IMG/VR virus record: IMGVR_UViG_3300034198_017889
Location: 39,845-103,844 of that record
Origin: a virus
DNA length: 64,000 nucleotides
Direction: 5' to 3' (one strand)
A program made the position numbers and the translations under genes. How positions within the stretch are numbered: the stretch's first letter is position 1; each line of letters opens with the position of its first letter. Below are positions 50,077 through 58,183 of this stretch, one piece after another. The notes beneath the pieces were generated by a model, which searched no databases, had not been told where the DNA came from, and saw nothing but the letters and a program-made list of their open reading frames with translations.

Positions 50077-52753
50077 AAATAAAGTAGAGGTAAAACCAAG
50101 AGGTGGTGTGGGAGCTAAATACATGATTGTGTTTAGCCACCCAACCAAGGATGACTTACAGGTAGCCCATTTCGGAAGAAGTGGTGGTTCTGCTATGGAG
50201 GTTATGGATGCCCTACATGCTGCCGGAATAGCTGAGGAAGAATGCTTCTTTACCGGCATGATCAGAAACGGAATAGGTAGCAAGTCAAAGCCAGGAGCAG
50301 AGGATATTGAATTCTGGGCAACCAAGCTTGATGAAGAGATTGAAGCTATCAAGCCTCAACTAATTATTAGCTTGGGTGCAGAGGTATTCAAGAGGTTGAT
50401 GAAAACCAACATGAAGGTAGGAGACTACCTTGGTGAGATCATCGACTCTCCGTATGGAAAACTACTAGCAAATTATTCTGCTGGTATGGTCACTGTGCAG
50501 GATCCCACAAAGCGTCCAGAGTTCCAGGACATATTCCATCTAGCCAAGAGAGCAGTTGATAATGACCTGAAATATGACAAGTTTATATACAGGATTGTTG
50601 ACGACCCAGAAGAGAACATAGCCATACTTAATAAATATATAGAGAAGGGCATGTTCTCGGTAGGGTATGACGCTGAGTGGTTTGGCTCTAAATTTACTGA
50701 TGACGAAGTTATGTATGAGTTTCAATATAGCTGCGAGAAGGATATCGCTATCATATTGAACATCTCAAAAGACGGAATCACAGAGAATAAGGAGCTATTA
50801 GACACAATGAAAATACTCCTGGAACATCCTAAAGCTGATCGTCTAGGTTGGAACATAAGAGCTGACGACCTGAGACTTACATACAGAGGTTTCAAATTAG
50901 AGGACTCTACACTAGGGTTTGATGGTATGAAGGCTGTTGCTTTCTTTGATTCCAGAATGAGTAAAGGACTGGATACAGGCATCAAGAAGTTTACAAACTA
51001 TGAGCCATATTACGTACCTTTCTACAGGAAACTAAAAGAGCACAAACTAGCCAAGAATGAACTAGCAAAACTCAAGTTCTTTGAACCTGAGGTATACTAC
51101 AATTATTGTGCTGGTGATGCCGTGAGTCATAGAGAGGCCTGCCTTAACATGCGTAGGGATTTCCCAAAAGATGTTTGGGGGTACTATAGTACAGTATATC
51201 TCCCTCTCACGAATTACTTCTTGGATATGGAGCTCACAGGCATACCTATCGACATGGATGTATTGAATGAGATCACTGAGAAATACATGAATAAGTATAA
51301 CGAACTCAGAGGCGAACTAACCCAGTTCATGGCTGAGAAGTTCGACATACAGGAGTTCAATCCAAATTCTTCTCTACAGAAGAAGGAATTCTTGTTCGAC
51401 GTACTAAATTTACCTCCAGCGTTCTATACAAAGGCAGGTAAATCTCCAAAGCCTAAGTCTTGGTATGATCGTCAAAAGCCTCAGACCCAGAAGTTATTCT
51501 CTCCTTCAACAAATGGTAAGTCACTTTCCACGATGAAGTTTGAGCTCGAAGAGGTTATGCAAAATCACGACAACGAAGATCTTAAAACAAAACATCGTGC
51601 GGTAGAGCTTCTTCTGAACATATCCAAGATTGGTGTGTTCGCTACAAAGTTCTTATCTAAGAAAGGTGTGGTATCAGATGAAATTGAGGTAGAGGAGGGT
51701 GAAGAGGAAGAGCCATTAAAGCAGAGTTATTGGGCAGCGATTGCGAAAGATGGAAGAGTTCATGCTAGCTTCTTTGAGCTACTTAAAAACTTCAGATCGT
51801 CCAGCTCACCTAATGTACAGAATCCTGCGTCAAAAGTGTTGGCACATATTCCTAATATCTTCGTTCCTGGGTATAACACCATGAGTAAAGATGATCAGGC
51901 GTTGCACAGTTCAAAGCTTCCGGCAAACATAAGAAACATCTTCTATGCAGGTGACCCTGATTACAACTGGGTAGAGCTTGATATTGCTGGTGCAGACTTG
52001 GCTATTATGGCGTTCCTTAGTGGAGATCCTCTCTTTATCAAAGATATTAGAGCAGGTAATTTCCATCAAACTAAGATGCGTGAATACTTCCAGGATCCTT
52101 CACTCACAAAGAAAGAAGTTTCAAAATATGTTATTGCTAAGAGTATTACATTCCGTGTTTCATACACTGCAGGTTTAGATCATGCGGCAGAACCAATCCA
52201 GGCTGAGATTTATGCTGAGAATGGATTGAGTGTTCCTATTAATCTAATCCAGTATGCGTTGAATACTTGGAAGCGATATGAAACATATATGGACTATAGG
52301 GCCCAGTGTAATGCTGAGGTAGAAGAGCATGAGAGAATATCTTGTGCTCGTGGAATGCGTTTGAGCTATGAGAAGACTGACAACTTTGGTATCAAGGCAG
52401 GCTGGTTAAACGAAAGTTTGGCTTTTCCTGTTGCTACAGAGTTGGCATGTATGATGTGGGAAGCATCTGTTAATGTTAGAAAGCTGCTCAAGTCAGAAGG
52501 ATTGTGGATGAAATATATTTACCCTGTAAATGTAGTCCATGATGCTAATTATTGGGTAGCCCACAAGGATCTCATGAAAGGAAACTACTTACCTGAGTTA
52601 CTAAGATATGTGTTTTGTAAGCAAACCACAATCGCCACAGGTGACAATCTAGGTTGTGAACTCGTGGTTAGTGACCGTTGGAAGGGTAAGAAAGTCTTTG
52701 AAAAGGAGACAGTATGGAATAACACCACTAATGAGTGGGAATGGGCTAAATAA
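50069..52753 (+). CDS. Family A DNA polymerase with N-terminal uracil-glycosylase-like domain
   Basis: This 894-residue protein has residues 1-170 resembling a family 4/5 uracil-DNA glycosylase fold (HFGRSGGSAMEVMDAL; IKPQLIISLGAEVF). Then comes a 3'-5' exonuclease with DAE (YDAEWFG, about 198-204), GWNIRADDL and YCAGDA, followed by the polymerase. Motif A is ELDIAGADLAIMAFLSGD (about 634-651), where Asp replaces the usual Glu of 'SQIELR'. Motif B is AKSITFRVSYTAG. Motif C is VVHDANYW, with Ala in place of Glu in HDE. It is the replicative polymerase. Glycosylase activity of the N-terminus is not assured. Confidence 0.88.
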   Translation: MSENKVEVKPRGGVGAKYMIVFSHPTKDDLQVAHFGRSGGSAMEVMDALHAAGIAEEECFFTGMIRNGIGSKSKPGAEDIEFWATKLDEEIEAIKPQLIISLGAEVFKRLMKTNMKVGDYLGEIIDSPYGKLLANYSAGMVTVQDPTKRPEFQDIFHLAKRAVDNDLKYDKFIYRIVDDPEENIAILNKYIEKGMFSVGYDAEWFGSKFTDDEVMYEFQYSCEKDIAIILNISKDGITENKELLDTMKILLEHPKADRLGWNIRADDLRLTYRGFKLEDSTLGFDGMKAVAFFDSRMSKGLDTGIKKFTNYEPYYVPFYRKLKEHKLAKNELAKLKFFEPEVYYNYCAGDAVSHREACLNMRRDFPKDVWGYYSTVYLPLTNYFLDMELTGIPIDMDVLNEITEKYMNKYNELRGELTQFMAEKFDIQEFNPNSSLQKKEFLFDVLNLPPAFYTKAGKSPKPKSWYDRQKPQTQKLFSPSTNGKSLSTMKFELEEVMQNHDNEDLKTKHRAVELLLNISKIGVFATKFLSKKGVVSDEIEVEEGEEEEPLKQSYWAAIAKDGRVHASFFELLKNFRSSSSPNVQNPASKVLAHIPNIFVPGYNTMSKDDQALHSSKLPANIRNIFYAGDPDYNWVELDIAGADLAIMAFLSGDPLFIKDIRAGNFHQTKMREYFQDPSLTKKEVSKYVIAKSITFRVSYTAGLDHAAEPIQAEIYAENGLSVPINLIQYALNTWKRYETYMDYRAQCNAEVEEHERISCARGMRLSYEKTDNFGIKAGWLNESLAFPVATELACMMWEASVNVRKLLKSEGLWMKYIYPVNVVHDANYWVAHKDLMKGNYLPELLRYVFCKQTTIATGDNLGCELVVSDRWKGKKVFEKETVWNNTTNEWEWAK

Positions 52754-52755
52754 AA

Positions 52756-52962
52756 TTGAATACACAAAAGGTAACAAAACATACATCGTTAACCCTAGAC
52801 ACATGCCCTTGCTGCGGAAGCAACAATGTATGCGTCTGGGAGACTGAGAATGAGAGTCACACACACAAGGTCAAGGTTGCCACCTGCGAAAGCTGTAAAT
52901 TTGAAAGCTCAACCAGCCAAAAATTGAAAAGTGGCTACGCCGGACAATACAACTACCTATAA
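52756..52962 (+). CDS. Small zinc-ribbon protein (TTG start)
   Basis: This 68-residue protein carries CPCCGSNN and, 25 residues later, CESCKFES, a typical two-CxxC zinc ribbon. The TTG start lies 3 nt after the polymerase stop. Its stop shares a base with the ATG of the next gene (TAATG), so it is translationally coupled to the Gp88-like protein. It could contact nucleic acid or protein partners; no specific role is visible. Confidence 0.6.
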   Translation: MNTQKVTKHTSLTLDTCPCCGSNNVCVWETENESHTHKVKVATCESCKFESSTSQKLKSGYAGQYNYL

Positions 52963-53696
52963 TGCAGAATAGACTGATTAGTTTAAAATTATCAGAAAAT
53001 AGAAAAACTAGGTTCCATAAGGAGCACAAGAATACATTCGGACTAAAAACAGGTAAACCTGAAGATGGTGGAACCTGTCCAGGAGCAACAGAGGGTGATG
53101 GTGGATGCCTAGGTATCTGCTACGCCTGTACCACTAGCAGGATATACAAGAACTACAAGAAGGTGGAGGACTACAATACCGACATCCTAATGAGAGCTGA
53201 CTACGATCTGAAGGTGGAGGTGATTAGAAATACAGTTATGAAGTTTCTTCTTAATGGAGGAAACAAGAAACAGTATTTCCGGTTACACATGGGTGGTGAC
53301 TTCTTTAACGAGGAGTACACCAGAGCATGGGCATATGTAATGAAGGAGTGGCCTAGCGTTAAATTCTGGGGATATACCAGATCAATGTTTGCCCTACCTA
53401 TCCTTGCGGAGGTCAAAAACATGTCTGTTTACCTGAGCTGTGATCCAGTCAATAAGGAAGAAGTATTAGAAGCTTATGAGCCTTATAAGGATTATCCGAA
53501 TGTGGGTATAGCCTGGATGGGGAATAATTTCCCTGAAGAGCTTATATCAGACAGAGAATACCTAGCATGCCCAGCAGTAAAGGGTCAGGTTAAGAGTACA
53601 AAAGATTACGGAGCCTGCAGTCGTTGCAGGGCTTGCATTGACCGCCCTCTCAAGAGCGGAATGATGCGGCATATACAATTTCCTATCCACAGATAG
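52962..53696 (+). CDS. Gp88-like conserved phage protein
   Basis: This 244-residue protein is Cys-rich (TCPGATEGDGGCLGICYACT near residues 38-57; CPAVKGQ and CSRCRACI near the end), with the central motif RLHMGGDFFNEEYTRAWAYV and WGYTRS. These are landmarks of the phage Gp88 family. The Cys arrangement suggests metal binding, possibly iron-sulfur. The family's function is unknown. It follows the zinc-ribbon gene directly. Confidence 0.75.
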   Translation: MQNRLISLKLSENRKTRFHKEHKNTFGLKTGKPEDGGTCPGATEGDGGCLGICYACTTSRIYKNYKKVEDYNTDILMRADYDLKVEVIRNTVMKFLLNGGNKKQYFRLHMGGDFFNEEYTRAWAYVMKEWPSVKFWGYTRSMFALPILAEVKNMSVYLSCDPVNKEEVLEAYEPYKDYPNVGIAWMGNNFPEELISDREYLACPAVKGQVKSTKDYGACSRCRACIDRPLKSGMMRHIQFPIHR

Positions 53697-53757
53697 GAGA
53701 AACAAAAGAAATAAAGTCCCCATCCACAGTGACCGGGACGCAACAACACACGTTAGT

Positions 53758-54276
53758 ATGAAAGTAAAAATCGACACAAACAAACTACGCAGCACAGTTA
53801 TCAATGGAGAAGTCGCCTATTTCATGGACGACCTAAATGTTGATCGCAAGAAGGTGGAAGTAGTATCCAAGGGTGGTTACTATGTGAAGCCTGTGTTCAC
53901 TACCGAGGGAGTACGTCAGAAGCTAGGCTCACCAGCTCAGGTTCTAAAGCGTGCGCTCAAGGAGCAGATCAAGAGCTTGGTAGAAAACTATGCCGAGGGG
54001 GAGATTGCTCGTAGAGGTCTCACACCAGAGCAGGTAAAAGCATCAGACCGTTTGGAGCATAGAAATGCCTACAAGGCGCTCTACAGTGAGTTTGATCGCC
54101 AGATGCGTATCGAGTTGGGAAATCAGGGTATTTCCCTGGAAGAGATTGGTCTAGGAATTGCCAAAAATACAACAGGCAAGTCCTATATCGAGCGTATATC
54201 AGCTGCGGGTCACCTGGAGAATCTCCAGATTGTGGCACGTGAGCTTTTTGGTAAGTCAGTAAACAACGTCGGTTAA
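53758..54276 (+). CDS. Hypothetical 172-residue basic protein
   Basis: A beta-rich N-terminus (MKVKIDTNKLRSTVINGEVA) followed by long helices (VLKRALKEQIKSLVENYAEG; EFDRQMRIELGNQGI). Lys/Arg-rich overall. The leader cgcaacaacacacgttagt is typical of this genome. No family recognised. Confidence 0.55.
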   Translation: MKVKIDTNKLRSTVINGEVAYFMDDLNVDRKKVEVVSKGGYYVKPVFTTEGVRQKLGSPAQVLKRALKEQIKSLVENYAEGEIARRGLTPEQVKASDRLEHRNAYKALYSEFDRQMRIELGNQGISLEEIGLGIAKNTTGKSYIERISAAGHLENLQIVARELFGKSVNNVG

Positions 54277-54303
54277 AAAACAACAACAAACACACATTAG
54301 TAT

Positions 54304-54567
54304 ATGGAAAAGAAATACACCATCAAGATCAGCGACAACACAGGCCACACCGAACTCATGGAGCAGTCCGTGGGTGAAGCAGTGAGCGCAATCACCGAGA
54401 AGGTGGCACAACACGCCCATTGGGTTTGGGTTGATGGCCAGCTCTTTGAGTTCGATAAGGGTGAGGCTACCTCCCCAGGTAACCAGCAGAAGCTACAGGC
54501 CCGCCTTGAGGCAGCTCAGGACCAGAACATCGTGCTTTCCGGTACGCTTGTTGGTGGTTCTAAATAA
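54304..54567 (+). CDS. Small protein, candidate ubiquitin-like fold with GG tail
   Basis: This 87-residue protein has predicted elements reading strand (KKYTIKISDN), strand (HTELMEQ), helix (SVGEAVSAITEKVAQHA), strand (HWVWVDGQLFEF), a helix (NQQKLQARLEAAQ) and a last strand ending LSGTLVGGSK. This order, and a Gly-Gly two residues before the end, would suit a beta-grasp protein trimmed by a peptidase. A JAB peptidase and an E1-like enzyme are encoded 3-4 kb downstream. No sequence family is recognised; the ubiquitin-like idea is inference. Strong A/C-rich leader (aaacaacaacaaacacacattagtat). Confidence 0.5.
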   Translation: MEKKYTIKISDNTGHTELMEQSVGEAVSAITEKVAQHAHWVWVDGQLFEFDKGEATSPGNQQKLQARLEAAQDQNIVLSGTLVGGSK

Positions 54568-54589
54568 GGTTTAAAAACCTACAAACTAT

Positions 54590-54615
54590 GGGGACGGAGT
54601 CCAATCCTCCTCCCC
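54590..54615 (+). promoter_or_regulatory. Hairpin in the leader of the 54648 gene
   Basis: GGGGA (54590-54594) and GGAG (54596-54599) pair with CTCC (54607-54610) and TCCCC (54611-54615), with one bulged C and a 7-nt loop. It is followed by GTAAAAAC. It lies just upstream of the preferred start at 54648 and could pause or attenuate transcription or protect the mRNA end. Confidence 0.5.
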
Positions 54616-54647
54616 GTAAAAACTACAAAATACAACCATACACATAC

Positions 54648-56714
54648 ATGGAAATCTCTGTTAAAAAATTCAAAACATTTGTTAATACATTTAATAAACT
54701 AAGTAAGTTCGTAAACCAAGGGACTGTTGATTTCCCCTCAGACTACTCAAAGGCTAGACATGACGGTAGTGATAACCCGTATGATAATGCTTTCTCGATG
54801 GTTATTAAAAATCTAAAGTTTAAGACTATTGCCGCAGCATTTAATTACACAAAAGTAGGTTCAATCACAGCAAATGGACTTGAAATAGCCCCACTACACA
54901 ACGACCGCAATAAAAGTGGTACTATAGGAAAGCGATTCTATGAATCTTGTACATACGGTAATGCAGGTAAGTTAGCAATAGCCAAACCGATTAATGAGGA
55001 TCCGGAGGTTATAGCTAAGAATTTTAAGAGCATGCGTTTTATCCCTAAGACAATTCCCAAGGATGTAAAGATGCCATATATTATTCAACACGCCCCATTC
55101 GAGGTAATGGAGGGAAATCATACATATAGAATCTTAAACACAGCCAAACACAATTCACATGTGCTAACAATTGGACGTGATGATGAGCCTATATATGACT
55201 ACCTGGATAAAGGATTCTTTATTCGTGGTGTTAAGGAGGTAACTCCTAGTGGAAAAGAAACACGGCACATGATGGTGACCAACGAACTTAATGTGCACTC
55301 TATGCATATCTTTGTGATGGTTACCATGCAGCCTAAGCTTTGCACTATGCTAAAGAATGGTTGCTTCGTTCATTCAGAAGATTCTCAGATGATGCGTCTC
55401 AAGATGGAGAAGAAACTACTTCCTAAACATAAGAAGAAGTATGATGAGGTACGTGCGTTTATCGAGAAAGACTACCAGAGCAATACATCCCTATTGGTGG
55501 TAAACAAAGTCAAAAATGGCGAAATTGAGAAAGCAGGTATCAATGATATCTCTATAGGCAAAGATTCAGCCCAATACGAGAACATCAGAGTAGAAGCACC
55601 AGACTTATTAGAAGTTCTCTATGACAAGCTGAACTTTGGTGGTGAGTTTGATATCTACTCTATTATTGAGACTTACACAGAAGCTTTCCAGAAGAAGGTA
55701 ACAGATTTATCTGTGGACGCTGGAACTTTCGAATTCCCTATAATCAAGATCAATGGTTTTGATATTGCGGTAACAAAGAACAGCTCTGGAGTACGCAAGG
55801 TTAACGGAAAGCGAATCAATAGCACGGAAATTAAAGATGTAATATATCGTGCAAGTTGCCATCATAATCTTGATGAATATAACTTATTCGTTCGCCGTAT
55901 CTCAAAGATGAGTCTACGTTGGCATGATGCTATTGCTAATGGTATACAAGTAAAGATCCACAGCAATATCACTCGCGAGGAATACAAGAGTGATACACCC
56001 AGCACTGATGCTCCAGCTATTAAGTTCTGGATCGACCCAGCTGCTAAGTGTATTAAGATACGCACAGAAGACACTGACGGAGGAAAGGTATCTCTAGGCA
56101 GACTTCTTGATAAGGTTGGGACCATCAACAAGAAAACCAATGAAGGCTGGTCTTATAAACTAGGAGAAACCCGTAATTATCGTTGGGCTCGTAAGGAGCT
56201 CGTCAGAGCAATTCGGGACTGCTGTACGTTCACAAAGACCACCACCAAGGAAGATGGTACAGCAGAAACCTCTACCTGGACCACCGTGACCAAGGAGGAC
56301 ATTGCTAAACTTATCGAGGTAGCTGATGAGGCTAAGAAGAAAGCCATTGAGAGAAGCAAAGCATTCCTGGATGGAGCAGTTAAGACCACAGGAGCAGAGT
56401 TAATTGAGTTCTTAGGTAAAAAGGCATACAAGGTGAAGGGTGGACTCAGGGAGTACGCCATCATTGTGGAGTCTGCTAAGGTATATGACTTCAACACCAA
56501 ACAATATCGTTGCATTGTTAACGATAACCACTTCCGTGGTGCTGGTTATGATGACATTGCTGCTCGCCTATATGTTCTCAAAAACGACTCTGTGATGCAG
56601 GACAAGATCGGTACACTCAAAGGTGCGGCACAGCCTCAGTATGAGAATCATCATAATGATTATCAGCCTGAACGCACCATCGAGGATATTATTGATCAGA
56701 TTGACCTAGCCTAA
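54648..56714 (+). CDS. Large unknown protein of the replication region
   Basis: This 688-residue soluble protein starts MEISVKKFKTFVNTFNKLSK. It has a central segment of mixed alpha/beta, a stretch rich in Thr/Glu/Lys (about residues 535-580) and an acidic C-terminus (PERTIEDIIDQIDLA) such as is often used to bind partners in SSB-like proteins. No Walker or nuclease motif is visible. The ATG at 54648 is preferred over 54588 because it has the A/C-rich leader (tacaaccatacacatac), while 54588 lies in a hairpin. I do not recognise it; its size and position among replication genes make it a notable orphan. Confidence 0.6.
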   Translation: MEISVKKFKTFVNTFNKLSKFVNQGTVDFPSDYSKARHDGSDNPYDNAFSMVIKNLKFKTIAAAFNYTKVGSITANGLEIAPLHNDRNKSGTIGKRFYESCTYGNAGKLAIAKPINEDPEVIAKNFKSMRFIPKTIPKDVKMPYIIQHAPFEVMEGNHTYRILNTAKHNSHVLTIGRDDEPIYDYLDKGFFIRGVKEVTPSGKETRHMMVTNELNVHSMHIFVMVTMQPKLCTMLKNGCFVHSEDSQMMRLKMEKKLLPKHKKKYDEVRAFIEKDYQSNTSLLVVNKVKNGEIEKAGINDISIGKDSAQYENIRVEAPDLLEVLYDKLNFGGEFDIYSIIETYTEAFQKKVTDLSVDAGTFEFPIIKINGFDIAVTKNSSGVRKVNGKRINSTEIKDVIYRASCHHNLDEYNLFVRRISKMSLRWHDAIANGIQVKIHSNITREEYKSDTPSTDAPAIKFWIDPAAKCIKIRTEDTDGGKVSLGRLLDKVGTINKKTNEGWSYKLGETRNYRWARKELVRAIRDCCTFTKTTTKEDGTAETSTWTTVTKEDIAKLIEVADEAKKKAIERSKAFLDGAVKTTGAELIEFLGKKAYKVKGGLREYAIIVESAKVYDFNTKQYRCIVNDNHFRGAGYDDIAARLYVLKNDSVMQDKIGTLKGAAQPQYENHHNDYQPERTIEDIIDQIDLA

Positions 56715-56717
56715 TAA

Positions 56718-56790
56718 TTTAGTGGGGTACAACCTTTTGCGGTCGGATTGTATTAAACGAGGATGGCCTGTATAGTCACGCCCCACTAAA
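56718..56790 (+). ncRNA. 73-nt structured RNA element
   Basis: TTTAGTGGGG (56718-56727) and CCCCACTAAA (56781-56790) form a perfect 10-bp closing stem. Inside, TACAACC pairs with GG-A-TTGTA (56728-56752). The element starts 3 nt after one stop codon and ends 14 nt before the next start. It could be a cis-regulatory structure, a terminator-like processing element or a small RNA; no U-run follows. Confidence 0.6.
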
Positions 56791-56804
56791 CATTAATAAT
56801 AACG

Positions 56805-57059
56805 ATGAAAAAGCTAAATAAATCGAAACAAAAAAGCAAATCAACTAAACTTGGATTTAAAATAAACCCGCTGGAATCGGTGCATGTTAAGTTAGGCGGA
56901 TCTTGGTTAACCCCTTTTATAAGGGTGGGGACCACGGGTCAGGATGAAATATACAAGCTACTTAAAATTGCAAGAAGTGCCCCGAATGATCGCAAGGTAG
57001 CCCAAAGAAAACGCACAAACTTCGCAAATAGTGATTATTACGGAGCTTACGAAGAATAA
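56805..57059 (+). CDS. Hypothetical basic 84-residue protein
   Basis: A Lys/Ser-rich N-terminus (MKKLNKSKQKSKSTKLGFK), a short beta segment (ESVHVKLGGSWLTPFIRVG) and a basic helix (KLLKIARSAPNDRKVAQRKR). It follows the 56718-56790 RNA structure, which may regulate it. Family not recognised. Confidence 0.5.
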   Translation: MKKLNKSKQKSKSTKLGFKINPLESVHVKLGGSWLTPFIRVGTTGQDEIYKLLKIARSAPNDRKVAQRKRTNFANSDYYGAYEE

Positions 57060-57077
57060 ACAACCAACACACACAAT

Positions 57078-57704
57078 ATGAAAACATATATCATAGATAT
57101 TGAAACCGAGCCCCTCAGCCGTGAGGAGCTCAAAGCATTCGTACCTGAATTCAAGGCAGATAGTCGCCTAAAGGATCCGGTTAAAATCGCAGAAGACCTA
57201 CTCTCAAAAGAGTCAGCGTTCTATACCAAAGCAACCCTGAACGCATTAACTTCTAAGGTTTGTGCAATCGGTATCTGGGATGTGAGCCAGCCTGAACCTC
57301 AGCTTCTTTGCGGTGGAGATGAGGAGAAGCTAATCAACACCTTTGGAGATCTACTAAAGGATAAGAGCAAGTTCATCACCTTTAATGGTGCTGGGTTTGA
57401 TATTCCATTCCTGTGTCGCCGTGGTCTTAAGTACGGTAAGGACTTCTTCTCGAAGTTCTTTCGTATTGATGGCGGTTTAAGCTATGATGCTCCTCTTATT
57501 GATCTTGCAGCTATGTGGGATTGTCGTAGGAAGGACTATACTAGTCTTAACGAGCTTGCGCTCCACCTGGGTGTGGGAAGCAAGGAGAAGGGTGAAGAAC
57601 TCTTCTACCAGACATGGAATAGAGATCAGGCAGAAGCAAAAGCCTATCTACGTAATGACCTGGATCTCACAAAGAAGATTGCCAAGAAGTGGGGAATCAT
57701 TTAA
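57078..57704 (+). CDS. DnaQ-like 3'-5' exonuclease
   Basis: This 208-residue protein has exonuclease motif I YIIDIETEP (residues 4-12, with DxE), motif II FNGAGFDIPFL (about 100-110) and a late acidic YLRNDLDLTKKI (about 191-202) as motif III. The intervening LIDLAAMWDCR is also typical of predicted PolB-like 3'-5' exonucleases. It could proofread or trim DNA ends. Its stop overlaps the ATG of the JAB peptidase gene (TAATG), making them translationally coupled. Confidence 0.8.
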   Translation: MKTYIIDIETEPLSREELKAFVPEFKADSRLKDPVKIAEDLLSKESAFYTKATLNALTSKVCAIGIWDVSQPEPQLLCGGDEEKLINTFGDLLKDKSKFITFNGAGFDIPFLCRRGLKYGKDFFSKFFRIDGGLSYDAPLIDLAAMWDCRRKDYTSLNELALHLGVGSKEKGEELFYQTWNRDQAEAKAYLRNDLDLTKKIAKKWGII

Positions 57705-58183
57705 TGGCCATAACGTACGATACATCAAACAATATGGGCCTTATTAAACAGATAAATAAAAGACTATCCCGTGTTATCACAGGTGCTGCTATGGAGTGTC
57801 GTCGGAACACGGAAGAAGAAGGTGGAATAGTCCTGACTCGAAAGGGTCAGGACTTCATCTTTGTTAAAGTTAAAAATCTCCACGAGGGTGAGCCAACGGC
57901 ATATGGATTATATGTTGCTGATCCCGAGGAGTTTGGACAAAAAGTGATACCTATGATTGGTGCGGGTTGGGAAATGTATGCGAGTTTTCACACTCACCCA
58001 CAGTTCTCACCTCTACCTAGTCAGTTGGACTACGATAAGTTGTTCCAGGGTTTCAAGTATAACTACATCTTCTCTAACCGAGATCGTGAGTTTTCATGCT
58101 CTGAGTGGTCAGCACAAAAAGACCTTCACACATTCACAATTAAACTAGAATCATTAATATACCTAACTAACTACAATGACTAA
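57704..58183 (+). CDS. JAB/JAMM metallopeptidase
   Basis: This 159-residue protein (from MAITYDTSNN) has a complete JAMM signature: a Glu in EEEGGIVLT (about residue 37) and FHTHPQFSPLPSQLDYD (about 93-109), which gives H-x-H-x7-S-x2-D. In eukaryotes such enzymes remove ubiquitin; in bacteria and phages they process tail proteins, peptides or ubiquitin-like proteins. It overlaps the E1-like gene by 8 nt, as in ubiquitin-like operons of prokaryotes. No NlpC/P60 domain is fused, unlike lambda gpK, which disfavours a tail-assembly role. The ATG at 57704 was chosen because of the TAATG coupling with the upstream exonuclease. Confidence 0.82.
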   Translation: MAITYDTSNNMGLIKQINKRLSRVITGAAMECRRNTEEEGGIVLTRKGQDFIFVKVKNLHEGEPTAYGLYVADPEEFGQKVIPMIGAGWEMYASFHTHPQFSPLPSQLDYDKLFQGFKYNYIFSNRDREFSCSEWSAQKDLHTFTIKLESLIYLTNYND

